Program-made: the position numbers and the translations under genes
The notes under the pieces: model-generated
Databases searched by the model: none
Told to the model about the DNA's origin: nothing
Seen by the model: the letters and a program-made list of their open reading frames with translations, nothing else
Shown here: positions 1 through 7,384 of the stretch, in pieces
How positions within the stretch are numbered: the stretch's first letter is position 1
How the letters are laid out: each line of letters begins with the position of its first letter
Assembly (NCBI RefSeq): GCF_009184635.1
Contig: NZ_WELI01000015.1
Span: forward strand, 1-64,000
DNA length: 64,000 nt
Direction of reading: 5' to 3'
Source: Rudanella paleaurantiibacter
GTDB lineage: Bacteria > Bacteroidota > Bacteroidia > Cytophagales > Spirosomataceae

Positions 1-98
1 AACTGGTCCAGCTGGGTCTGTGGATCCTGCCCTTTATCCAGAGTAGATACTCTGGCATATAGTGCTACCCGTTTGGCCCGATTGTTCTGTTTTTTCAT
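1..98 (-). CDS. tnpR: Serine resolvase, N-terminal fragment (cut by window edge)
   Basis: The reverse strand reads from an ATG at 98 into the window edge and gives 32 residues. They contain ALYARVST, the N-terminal signature of serine recombinases, with the catalytic Ser in the RVS triplet. A QDPQTQLDQ stretch follows, as in resolvases and invertases. It is divergent from the Tn3-type transposase at 219, the usual tnpR/tnpA arrangement, so it should resolve cointegrates of this transposon at the site between the two genes. The rest of the gene and the left transposon end lie outside the window. Whether the full gene is intact cannot be judged. Confidence 0.85.
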   Translation of the reverse strand, partial: MKKQNNRAKRVALYARVSTLDKGQDPQTQLDQ

Positions 99-107
99 TT
101 AATTGCT

Positions 108-205
108 TATCAAAAAGGAACTCCTTTACAAATATACTTTTTAACGCTTAAAAACAGGCTTTAAACCTATTGCAGACGGGGTGAATTTTGATACCCTTTT
201 TGATA
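108..205. promoter_or_regulatory. Candidate res site / divergent tnpR-tnpA promoter region
   Basis: The 120-bp gap between the divergent resolvase and transposase holds an 11-bp perfect inverted repeat: TATCAAAAAGG at 108-118 and CCTTTTTGATA at 195-205. The right part also has a direct repeat TTTTGATA (186-193 and 198-205). Tn3-family res sites sit exactly here and consist of resolvase-binding subsites that also overlap both promoters. The repeats are seen in the sequence. Their assignment to resolvase is inferred from position. Confidence 0.5.
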
Positions 206-218
206 GCCCCATTTTCAT

Positions 219-3206
219 ATGGCATCACGATTTTTGAACCAATCCCAGCGTGAACGTTACGAAAAGGTCCCGACAGAAATATCAGAATATGACCTGATGC
301 AATTTTTCCAAATCACGCGGCAGGACAATATTTTTCTTAAATCGTTCAGAGGGGAGCACAACCGGCTAGCGATCGCACTCCAGATTGGGATTGTCCGGTT
401 CATGGGTTTTCTTCCAGACAAATGGCAGCAGCAGATCCCGGCAAATGTAGCTGCCATGGTAAGTAGGCAACTGGATTCTGATATTGAACTGTTATTAATA
501 TACGGGCAACGGGATAAGACCAGAACGGAGCATTTAAATGTAATCTTAAAATATTTGAAATTCCGCCGGTGGCAGCCCCTGGATGAAATCTGGCTTTTGC
601 CCTGGCTGCTCGATAAGGGGATGGAACATGACAACCAGCCGATATTGCTCAGGCAAGTGTGTTTAAAACTGGGGCAGGAAAAAATTATGAGGCCGTCTAT
701 TGGGACATTGGAAAGGATTGTTGGTAGCCTGGATGAACAGCTGCACCAGGAAACCTATCGAAGGCTTAGTTTGCTGCTGACCGAGGAAATGAAGGCCAGG
801 CTGACGCAAATAGTCGAATTGGACGATACCGGCGGCATCACTTTGCACCGTTGGCTTTGCCAAGTCCCCACCAGCAATACGCCCAGGGCTATTAACCAGA
901 CGTTGGAAAAGATCAATTTTTTAAAATCATTAAACGTCCATGAATGGGACTTATCGGTAATAAGCCTAAACCGCAGAAAAAGGCTGGCCCAAATAGCCAG
1001 GAATGTTTCTAACAAGTATCTACAGCGGATGAACGCTACAAGGCGGTACCCGATTTTAATTTGCTTCCTGTATGAGAGCCTGATAGATACCAATGACAAG
1101 GTGTTGGAAATGTTTGATGATTATTGGGAGCACATTGTCAACGGATCAAAAAAGCAACTCGACACATATCAGCAGACCTTGTTCAAATCACAGAACGAGG
1201 CGATGAAAACCCTGTCCCAGACTGTTAGTATTATCATCAATGACACCATTACAGACGATCAGCTCCGTACCTGTATTTTTGAAATATATCCAAAGGAAAT
1301 GCTCAGGGAGGCATTACTGGTAACCGGGGCTGCTCTTCGCCCAGCCAGGCAAACTTACTTATACTATCTGAACAACTACTATACAACCTTAAAACAATTC
1401 ACCCCTAACCTTCTTAAAACCATTGACTTTCAAATTGCCCATTCCAAAGATGGCTTTCTGGGTGTGCTTGATATTTTGACCGGGTTGCAAACGGGCAAAA
1501 GAAGAAAACTGCCTGATGACGCGCCGATTGATTTTATAACGCCTTCCTGGAACAAACTGATTTTTGAAAACGATCAGCAACAGCCGGAAGCCCTTCCACA
1601 ACGCCAACCTTACGAATTATGTGCCCTGGCCAACTTGCGGGACCGGCTCCGTGCGGGCGATGTATTTATCAATATCTCCCGAAAATATGCCGACTTTAAC
1701 TCGTTGCTTCTTTCAAATGTGCAGTGGGAACTGCTACGACAGGATTTTTGCAATCAAATGTCAATGCCAACTCTTCCCACCGAGCGTATCGACCAGCGCT
1801 TGCAAGAGCTGGAATCACTGTTGAAACCGCTGGATGAGCTCTTGAATGCGGGTGGAGAGATCCGGCTTGAAGAAGGCATCCTGGTAGTGCCTGCATTGCC
1901 GGCAGAAGATGTACCCTTTTCAGCAAAAGCACTCCGGGAACAAATCAATCAACGGCTCCCGAAAGTCAACATCACAGATATAATTAAAGAAGTGGATGCA
2001 TGGATAAATTTTTCCGAACATCTTCATGGATTGGAAAATGAACCGCGTAACCAGGAACACCAGTCTATTTTATATGCGGCTGTTTTTGCATCCGGATGTA
2101 ATATTCCTCTGTCGGATTTGGCTAGGTCTTGTGAGATTGACTATCAAACGCTTTGGTGGACAAGCAATAACTATCTCTCAGAAGAGAATCTTAAAAAAGC
2201 CAACGATGCACTTGTTAACTTTCATTATCAACAATGGTTGAGCGGCTATTGGGGCGGGGGCACACTTTCATCCTCGGACGGGCAGCGGTTCCCGACCAGC
2301 GGGAAAATCCGGAATGCGAAGGCGCTCCCCAATTATTTTGGTTACGGTAAGGGAATTACCTTTTATACACATACCTCGGATCAATATAGCCAGTATGGCA
2401 GCCGGAGCATTTCGTCCACCGAAAGGGACGCCACTTACGTACTTGATGAAATTATAGGCAATGAAACCGATTTGACAATACTCGAACATACAACCGATAC
2501 GTCAGGATATTCGGACCTAATCTTTGCGCTGTTTGATCTGCTGGGTATGGATTTTTGTCCAAGGATCCGGGACATAAAAGATCAGCGGCTGTGTAAAATC
2601 AAGGATCGGGAATGGGAATACCCTGCTTTGAAATTCACCGGTCGTGTTAATCCTGATTATCTCAAACAACATTTTGACGAACTTCTCAAAGTCGCAGCTT
2701 CCATTAAATCAGGGCGTGTAACCGCTTCATTGCTAATCTCTAAGCTTCAATCGTACCCGCGCCAAAATAACCTGATGTATGTTTTGCAGGCTTATGGCCA
2801 GCTGGTAAAAACCATTTTTATCCTTAAATACCTGCTTAGCATGCCTTTACGTAGAAAGATCAACACACAGCTGATCAAAGGAGAGCAGCTGCACAACCTA
2901 AGACTTTATCTTTGGTTTGGCGGCGATGGGATTGTACGCAGAAAACAAGAAGAACAACAGCAAAAAGTGGTCAGGAGCTTGAACCTGATCACCAATATTG
3001 TCCTGGTATGGAACACGGTTTATATACAAGAAATTATCAAAGAATTACACCAGGAAGGATATCCGATAGATGAAAATGACTTTGAATTTATCTCTCCTGC
3101 TCCATTTGCCCATATCAACCGGTTGGGAAAATACTCCTTCAACACAAACCCGGATCTTGGAGTCAATGGCTTACGGCCTTTGAGAAAGCCAAAACTAAAT
3201 ACATAG
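219..3206 (+). CDS. tnpA: Tn3-family transposase
   Basis: The 995-aa protein has the length usual for Tn3-family transposases, which catalyse replicative transposition. The N-terminal half resembles the DUF4158 region. The C-terminal half shows the DDE catalytic domain: SSDGQRF near residue 686 (first Asp), TTDTSGYSD near 757 (second Asp) and a Glu in QEEQQQKVVRSLNLI near 911, followed by the family-typical NIVLVWNTVY. The ATG at 219 follows an AT-rich leader. The frame is open throughout, so the enzyme looks intact. A probable right terminal repeat follows just past the stop codon. Confidence 0.95.
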   Translation: MASRFLNQSQRERYEKVPTEISEYDLMQFFQITRQDNIFLKSFRGEHNRLAIALQIGIVRFMGFLPDKWQQQIPANVAAMVSRQLDSDIELLLIYGQRDKTRTEHLNVILKYLKFRRWQPLDEIWLLPWLLDKGMEHDNQPILLRQVCLKLGQEKIMRPSIGTLERIVGSLDEQLHQETYRRLSLLLTEEMKARLTQIVELDDTGGITLHRWLCQVPTSNTPRAINQTLEKINFLKSLNVHEWDLSVISLNRRKRLAQIARNVSNKYLQRMNATRRYPILICFLYESLIDTNDKVLEMFDDYWEHIVNGSKKQLDTYQQTLFKSQNEAMKTLSQTVSIIINDTITDDQLRTCIFEIYPKEMLREALLVTGAALRPARQTYLYYLNNYYTTLKQFTPNLLKTIDFQIAHSKDGFLGVLDILTGLQTGKRRKLPDDAPIDFITPSWNKLIFENDQQQPEALPQRQPYELCALANLRDRLRAGDVFINISRKYADFNSLLLSNVQWELLRQDFCNQMSMPTLPTERIDQRLQELESLLKPLDELLNAGGEIRLEEGILVVPALPAEDVPFSAKALREQINQRLPKVNITDIIKEVDAWINFSEHLHGLENEPRNQEHQSILYAAVFASGCNIPLSDLARSCEIDYQTLWWTSNNYLSEENLKKANDALVNFHYQQWLSGYWGGGTLSSSDGQRFPTSGKIRNAKALPNYFGYGKGITFYTHTSDQYSQYGSRSISSTERDATYVLDEIIGNETDLTILEHTTDTSGYSDLIFALFDLLGMDFCPRIRDIKDQRLCKIKDREWEYPALKFTGRVNPDYLKQHFDELLKVAASIKSGRVTASLLISKLQSYPRQNNLMYVLQAYGQLVKTIFILKYLLSMPLRRKINTQLIKGEQLHNLRLYLWFGGDGIVRRKQEEQQQKVVRSLNLITNIVLVWNTVYIQEIIKELHQEGYPIDENDFEFISPAPFAHINRLGKYSFNTNPDLGVNGLRPLRKPKLNT

Positions 3207-3210
3207 TTTA

Positions 3211-3245
3211 CTAACGCCGTTTTCCGGCTATTTGTAAGAAGAACC
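3211..3245. repeat. Probable right terminal inverted repeat of the Tn3-like transposon
   Basis: Immediately after tnpA the sequence CTAACGCCGTTTTCCGG begins an element that resembles the inner end of Tn3-family terminal repeats (CTTAACG...GTTTTCG in Tn3). Read outward it ends in GAACC, so the reverse complement starts GGTTC. The outer end departs from the common GGGG. The left repeat is outside the window, so the match cannot be confirmed. The exact outer boundary could be off by a few bases. Confidence 0.5.
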
Positions 3246-3830
3246 TCGATACGTACAGGTGAACCGCTCACAGTTGTGCGACTCCCTGACACCGATAGTT
3301 TGTTGGGTGATAAATTAACGGCTTTTGCTCCGAATACAACGGGCATACTCTACACCAAACAGCGTCCTGCCGAAATCATCAAACAGCTTTTCGATGTAGG
3401 GTTGTTATTTGACGTGGTCACCGATCTGCGGATAGTTGAGCAGTCTTTCAATCATACGGCTCAGGAAGAGATTGCTTACCGTCGGCTAAACATCACCCCG
3501 ACCGATGTGCTGACCGATGTAGCAGACACGGCCATGTTGATTACAAGACGGGATGACAAAGACTACCGCTTTATCCAATTGCAAGAAGGGATTCGGCGGC
3601 TGGCCAGTTTTGCCATTGGAACGTTTACTATCGAAGGGGCTATTCTGGCTGGGGCGAAAGCGGCCTATATTAGCAGACTACTGTCTGAAGGAGCTACAGC
3701 GTTACGTCGCTATAAACAACCAGGCGACATTACCGACTGGCAGCTTTCCGACCCTACAGTGAATCGACTCAACAAGTTAAAAAAGTCGCAACCGGAAGCG
3801 TTTTATTACTGGTATCTGGCTCTTGCCTAA
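3246..3830 (+). pseudogene. AbiEii/AbiGii-type nucleotidyltransferase, 3' remnant
   Basis: The frame contains LLGDKLTAFAPNTTG, a hallmark of the AbiEii/AbiGii family, the toxin half of type IV toxin-antitoxin and abortive-infection systems. The N-terminal nucleotidyltransferase core with its GS and DxD motifs is missing. The reading frame runs without a stop from the tnpA stop codon through the presumed transposon end, and GTG at 3276 is only a possible restart. The likely history is that the Tn3-like element inserted into the gene and left the 5' part on its other side. No AbiEi-like antitoxin is seen beside it. The remnant is probably inactive as a toxin. Confidence 0.7.
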
Positions 3831-4105
3831 GCCCGCCCTTTCACATACGTTTCCAAAGCCTCGCGCACGATGTCGCGTATCTCAATGTCTTCTTCGACCG
3901 AAATCCGGCGAATGGCTTTGTGTAGGGCTTTGGGGACTTTCGTATTAAGCTGAACCAGATCATCGACGGGTGCCGCGCTTGGCTTAGCCGTTGCTCTCGG
4001 TTCAGATGTCGTAACGGGGTTTACTTCCTGAATAGGAGCTTTGGGCGGTTCGTTTTTCAGCTTATCAGCCAGGCGGGCCTGCCGTTCTTTAAGGGTCTCT
4101 GCCAT
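3827..4105 (-). CDS. Small basic partner of ParA, ribbon-helix-helix-like
   Basis: This 92-aa protein has a charged, Pro/Ala-rich N-terminal half. A C-terminal segment (about residues 50-90, VQLNTKVPKALHKAIRRIS then EDIEIRDIVREALETYV) has the strand-helix-helix pattern of RHH DNA-binding proteins. It follows the ParA-like gene by 12 bp in one operon. In type Ib partition loci the downstream small RHH protein binds the centromere and autoregulates. It is the natural candidate to bind the palindromic repeats upstream of parA and perhaps elsewhere in the window. The RHH assignment rests on pattern, not on a domain search. Confidence 0.7.
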   Translation of the reverse strand: MAETLKERQARLADKLKNEPPKAPIQEVNPVTTSEPRATAKPSAAPVDDLVQLNTKVPKALHKAIRRISVEEDIEIRDIVREALETYVKGRA

Positions 4106-4117
4106 GATGTCGCGTGG

Positions 4118-4714
4118 TTAGAGTTGTTCAATGATTTCATCGGCCAGGTCGGCCATTTCCTCGTGGGCTTTGCTGTCTTCCAACTGCACAATCCCCCCGG
4201 CAATGACCGACCGAATGTAGCTGACCCGTTCATGAATACGGGTTTTCAATGTCGGAATCGGGTAGGCATCCAAAATGTCCTTGATCTCCCGGTTCATCGA
4301 CGTGCGGGGCTTCACCATGTTCAGCACGATGCCGGCGCGTAGGTTGGGGTAAGCCTGCTGCGTCTCCTGGAGCAGTGCCATCGTTGCTTTCAGTGCCATC
4401 GCATCAAGGTAGCTGACCTTCGTTGGCACCAGGACAAAATCAGAAACGGAGAACAGTTCGGAGAGCTTGCTGGTCAGATACGGGGGCGTGTCGATCAGCA
4501 GCACGTCTAACTCAGGATAGTTGCCTTCCTGAAGAGCCTCGTAACTGATGAGGGTGATACCATCGAGAAGCGTATCCAACCCCTGTACGCTGCCTTGCAA
4601 GTCGGTATCAACGATACCCACCCGCTTGATATCTTTCAGGTAAAAGGCCAGATTCAGAGCCAATGTGGTCTTACCCACTCCGCCTTTCTGATGCGCTACA
4701 GTGATGATTTTCAT
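4118..4714 (-). CDS. parA: ParA-family partition ATPase
   Basis: The 198-aa protein starts MKIITVAHQKGGVGKTT, a deviant Walker A motif (KGGVGKTT at about 10-17) with the signature Lys. Motif A' (VDTDLQGS) and VLLIDTPPY, the Walker B region, follow. The size matches short type Ib ParA/MinD-like partition ATPases that lack an N-terminal HTH. It would position the replicon on the nucleoid together with the small basic protein encoded 12 bp downstream. The upstream 100 bp carries TAGT-type palindromes that could serve as operator and centromere. Confidence 0.92.
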   Translation of the reverse strand: MKIITVAHQKGGVGKTTLALNLAFYLKDIKRVGIVDTDLQGSVQGLDTLLDGITLISYEALQEGNYPELDVLLIDTPPYLTSKLSELFSVSDFVLVPTKVSYLDAMALKATMALLQETQQAYPNLRAGIVLNMVKPRTSMNREIKDILDAYPIPTLKTRIHERVSYIRSVIAGGIVQLEDSKAHEEMADLADEIIEQL

Positions 4715-4765
4715 GATAAAGTCACCGGGTCAGTTGTAGCAGCAAAAATGGAAAAAAAAGTGAAA

Positions 4766-4810
4766 TAGTCAGCTATCCAGATAGCCTAAAAATAGAAAAG
4801 TAGTTAACTA
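4766..4810. repeat. Palindromic repeats upstream of parA (candidate centromere/operator)
   Basis: TAGTCAGCTA at 4766-4775 and the perfect palindrome TAGTTAACTA at 4801-4810 lie 50-100 bp upstream of the parA start, with further related half sites (GATAGCC, TTTGACTACT) around them. Small ParA/RHH loci commonly have such repeats as parC and operator. Similar 10-bp units recur at several other promoters in this window. Confidence 0.45.
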
Positions 4811-4880
4811 TTTGACTACTCAGCTTATAATCAACGAGTTTTTATGCCGCTTGTAATGTTTAGCGACAGCCAGAAGCTAC

Positions 4881-5477
4881 CTAATTAACCAGAGATAGAA
4901 CCCGTTCAACAGTGAAAATACCCACGACGCGCTGGGTTGTTGAGAAAATATCAGACGCTTTCACCGGAGTGTACTGTCCAGCCTTGGGCGTACCAATCAC
5001 AAATTGATAAAGCGTAATCGGAAACGAATAGGTAATCTGCTTACCACCCGCCCCGCCAACGTTGCGATCAATCAACGTCATGGCGTTGTAGTCGGTGAGA
5101 ATGTCTTTCTTGATGGTAAAGTACGTGCCTCCACCTGATTTCGCATCTACGGCATATGTACCCAGGTCGAGCTGATCGTACCGCCCGGCGGTACCGTCGC
5201 CTGTCAGTGAAAACTGTACTGAATCACCTTTAGCCTGCACCTCCACCATATAGCCACTGCCTTTGATCTGTCCCCGGCTTTCGGTGTAGCCATTATCCAA
5301 CTGAAGCCGGACACAGGTATAGCTGCCACTGAGCCGAACGGCGGGAGTAGCAGACTGCTCATTTTGAACATCGGCAGTTGATGGAGCGTCGGTGTGGGAA
5401 GGTGAGCAACTCAGTAGGAAACTAAAGAGGACAACGAGAGCAAGTAAGGCTGAAAAGCGATTTAGTAAAGTAAGCAT
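4881..5477 (-). CDS. Predicted lipoprotein of unknown function
   Basis: The 198-aa protein starts at the ATG at 5477, because the hydrophobic stretch LLNRFSALLALVVLFSFLLSC follows at once and ends in a lipobox Cys (LLSC). A longer in-frame extension upstream would bury the signal peptide. After a Ser/Thr/Pro-rich linker the mature part is mostly beta-strand-like and Gly-rich, with no motif I recognise. It is divergent from the tra operon and may be exported to the outer membrane. Entry exclusion or surface functions are possible for such a neighbour, but nothing here proves them. Confidence 0.7.
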   Translation of the reverse strand: MLTLLNRFSALLALVVLFSFLLSCSPSHTDAPSTADVQNEQSATPAVRLSGSYTCVRLQLDNGYTESRGQIKGSGYMVEVQAKGDSVQFSLTGDGTAGRYDQLDLGTYAVDAKSGGGTYFTIKKDILTDYNAMTLIDRNVGGAGGKQITYSFPITLYQFVIGTPKAGQYTPVKASDIFSTTQRVVGIFTVERVLSLVN

Positions 5478-5669
5478 ATTGGATAAACAGGATAAAGCTG
5501 TATGTAAAGGTACGACTGTTTCCAAATTATATGAAATGACCACTGTGACGTAAATTTTAAAGCAGTACCCTTGTTCAATTGACAAAGAATAACATACTGA
5601 ATATAAGGGTAAACAAAATTTTATAAATAAAATTTTGTTTATTTTTATTTAATTAATTAAACATTTATA

Positions 5670-5678
5670 TAATCTTTG
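5670..5678 (+). promoter_or_regulatory. Candidate -7 box of the tra operon
   Basis: TAATCTTTG at 5670-5678 resembles the Bacteroidetes -7 element TAnnTTTG, with one extra base between TA and TTTG. It lies in a very AT-rich stretch (5610-5680) and 45 bp before the first tra start codon. No convincing -33 TTTG is at the expected distance. The assignment is by motif and position only. Confidence 0.35.
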
Positions 5679-5723
5679 CAGGGTCATCTGGCCGGAGACA
5701 GAACCTTTCAAAACATACGTTAT

Positions 5724-6062
5724 ATGAAACGAATCAACGCCGTAGGGCGCGTAGTACTCCTCGCTGCCTTAACGACAACCACAACGTTTGCCCAGACCGT
5801 AGACCAAACCAAAGGGATTGGAGCCGGCGTTCAGGTGCTCACGCAGACGACCAGAGACCTACAAGAATACTTCCGGCCAATGACCACCGTCATGTACGTG
5901 ATCGCGGCCATCGTCGGGATTTTTGGGGCCTTTCGCATTTACTCCAAAATGCAGGCGGGGGACCAAGACGTACAAAAGTCAGCCGTCAACTGGGGCGGCT
6001 CGGTACTGTTCCTGCTGGCCTTTGCTGCCATTCTGCAAGCCGTGTTCTTCCAGAACGTATAA
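5724..6062 (+). CDS. traE: TraE-like (DUF4134) conjugation membrane protein, copy 1
   Basis: The 112-aa protein starts at the ATG at 5724 (MKRINAVG). A signal peptide ends near TTFAQ, followed by two membrane segments separated by FGAFRIYSKMQAGDQDV, the loop typical of the DUF4134/TraE family of Bacteroidetes conjugation systems. These are small VirB2/VirB3-scale inner-membrane components of the mating apparatus. It is first in a run of three related genes that leads into TraF and TraG, so it opens the operon. The assignment combines sequence pattern and gene order. Confidence 0.85.
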   Translation: MKRINAVGRVVLLAALTTTTTFAQTVDQTKGIGAGVQVLTQTTRDLQEYFRPMTTVMYVIAAIVGIFGAFRIYSKMQAGDQDVQKSAVNWGGSVLFLLAFAAILQAVFFQNV

Positions 6063-6075
6063 ACGTGCGCCAAGC

Positions 6076-6600
6076 ATGAATCAACTTAAAACAGGCCTTT
6101 TGCTGGGCTGCTGCCTGATGGCTTACGCGGGCATGGCGCAGGACGTAAACCTAAATGGCAGTGTGGCCACGCACGTAGGTATTGACTCGCAGTTTACCAA
6201 TCCAATCCTAAGCCGGATGCCTACGTTTCTCAAATTCGTTTGGGCGGTGTGCGGCCTGATGGCCCTAATTGGAGGATTGCGTATCTATGCGCGGGTGCAG
6301 GCCGGTACGGGCGATTTTGCTTTAGAAACCTGGCGGTTAGCGTCAGCCGTGATTGGTATAGGGGTTGTTGCTCTGTTTCTGCAAGGATGGGTGAGCTACC
6401 GGATGCCTGGCGTTACGGCGGCTCGCTTCGGTATCGACAAAGTGCTGTTTCGGGGCGGTGAAGACAACTCCGAGGTGACCGATACGGCACCGGGTAACGT
6501 AGCGGCTACTCCGTACCTGCCCGGTCAGGATGCGCGCCTGGACTCGATTCGCAACTATTACCGCACAGCGTCTGACTCACTGCGCGAGCACACTCGATGA
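6076..6600 (+). CDS. TraE-like (DUF4134) conjugation membrane protein, copy 2
   Basis: From the ATG at 6076 the 174-aa product has a signal peptide (cleavage after YAGMAQ) and two membrane segments around GGLRIYARVQAGTGDF. That loop is the same motif as in the preceding gene. A hydrophilic C-terminal tail of about 50 residues is extra. It overlaps the next gene by four bases (ATGA), a sign of translational coupling. The protein is a paralogue of the upstream TraE-like protein and presumably sits in the same inner-membrane assembly. A separate role is not known. Confidence 0.8.
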   Translation: MNQLKTGLLLGCCLMAYAGMAQDVNLNGSVATHVGIDSQFTNPILSRMPTFLKFVWAVCGLMALIGGLRIYARVQAGTGDFALETWRLASAVIGIGVVALFLQGWVSYRMPGVTAARFGIDKVLFRGGEDNSEVTDTAPGNVAATPYLPGQDARLDSIRNYYRTASDSLREHTR

Positions 6601-7049
6601 TTCTGCTATACGACGAATTTCAGGCCTACGGTCAGATCAAATCCATTGGTTTATGGCTCTGCGCGTTGGCCGCCGTGATAGCGGGGTTCCGCATTTACCA
6701 GACCTGGAACCGGGGCGAAGATGTCGAAGGGCCGTTGGTACTGTGGCTGACCAGTATCGCCTTCTGTGGCGGTGCGGTCTATGGGGTAGATCGCTTCATT
6801 CTGAGCGGTGCGTTCTCGTCTTCGTTCGGGGGAAGCGATTACCTCGCCCAGCAATACACGCAGTCGATGGCCATTGAGGGCAACCGGGCGGCTCTGCTAC
6901 TGGGCATTGTGGTGGCGATCATCGGCCTGATTCGGGTGTTCCAGAAGTTTCGGCGGGGCGACGACGACCTCTACGAATTCATGTTCAAGTGGTTTGGCTC
7001 ATTGGCTTTCCTGTTCCTGATGAGTTCCATTATCTCAGCCATGCTATGA
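6597..7049 (+). CDS. TraE-like membrane protein, copy 3, internally duplicated
   Basis: The 150-aa protein has no signal peptide. It carries the RIYxxxxxGxDD-type loop twice: FRIYQTWNRGEDV near residue 33 and IRVFQKFRRGDDD near 110. Each loop is flanked by hydrophobic segments, giving about four membrane spans, so it looks like two fused DUF4134-like units. It overlaps both neighbours by ATGA and thus lies firmly inside the tra operon between TraE copies and TraF. Its family membership is inferred from the shared loop. Confidence 0.7.
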   Translation: MILLYDEFQAYGQIKSIGLWLCALAAVIAGFRIYQTWNRGEDVEGPLVLWLTSIAFCGGAVYGVDRFILSGAFSSSFGGSDYLAQQYTQSMAIEGNRAALLLGIVVAIIGLIRVFQKFRRGDDDLYEFMFKWFGSLAFLFLMSSIISAML

Positions 7050-7384
7050 AGTCTTATTCTATTTACCGTGGAGTCGATAACGAAATTGAGTTTCGGGGCC
7101 TGCGCGGGCAACACTTTTACTACGCAGCCGCCGGGCTGATTGCCTCCGTCTTCGTGACGCTGTTCAGCTACATCGTGGGCCTACCCATTTTATTGGCTAT
7201 TCTGCTGCTGGCTCTGGGGGCGGGGGGTACGTTGACCTGGTGCTTTACCCAACAAGGCCGTTACGGTCGGTGGGGAGCCATGAAGCAAAAGGTGCAGCGG
7301 CTCAAGCCCTCGTTTGTGTGCCAATACCAATCATTCAACCGGCTGGTGCCCGTGCGCCAGCACACGACCCGTAAAGCACGATGA
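7046..7384 (+). CDS. traF: TraF-like (DUF4133) conjugation protein
   Basis: Translation starts at the ATG at 7046, coupled by an ATGA overlap to the upstream gene. The 112-aa protein opens YSIYRGVDNEIEFRGLRGQH, the typical start of the DUF4133/TraF family, followed by two closely spaced membrane helices and a basic tail. It occupies the VirB3-like position directly before the VirB4-type ATPase, the usual order in Bacteroidetes conjugation modules. The stop overlaps the TraG start. Confidence 0.88.
   Translation: MKSYSIYRGVDNEIEFRGLRGQHFYYAAAGLIASVFVTLFSYIVGLPILLAILLLALGAGGTLTWCFTQQGRYGRWGAMKQKVQRLKPSFVCQYQSFNRLVPVRQHTTRKAR

Noticed and set aside
178-210. GGGG...CCCC segment as a transposon terminal repeat
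   Set aside because: It lies between tnpR and tnpA, internal to the transposon, and is better read as part of the res region.
5478-5585. Longer start for the lipoprotein gene (in-frame upstream codons)
   Set aside because: The extra 36 residues would precede a normal signal peptide and lipobox. The ATG at 5477 gives a standard lipoprotein.
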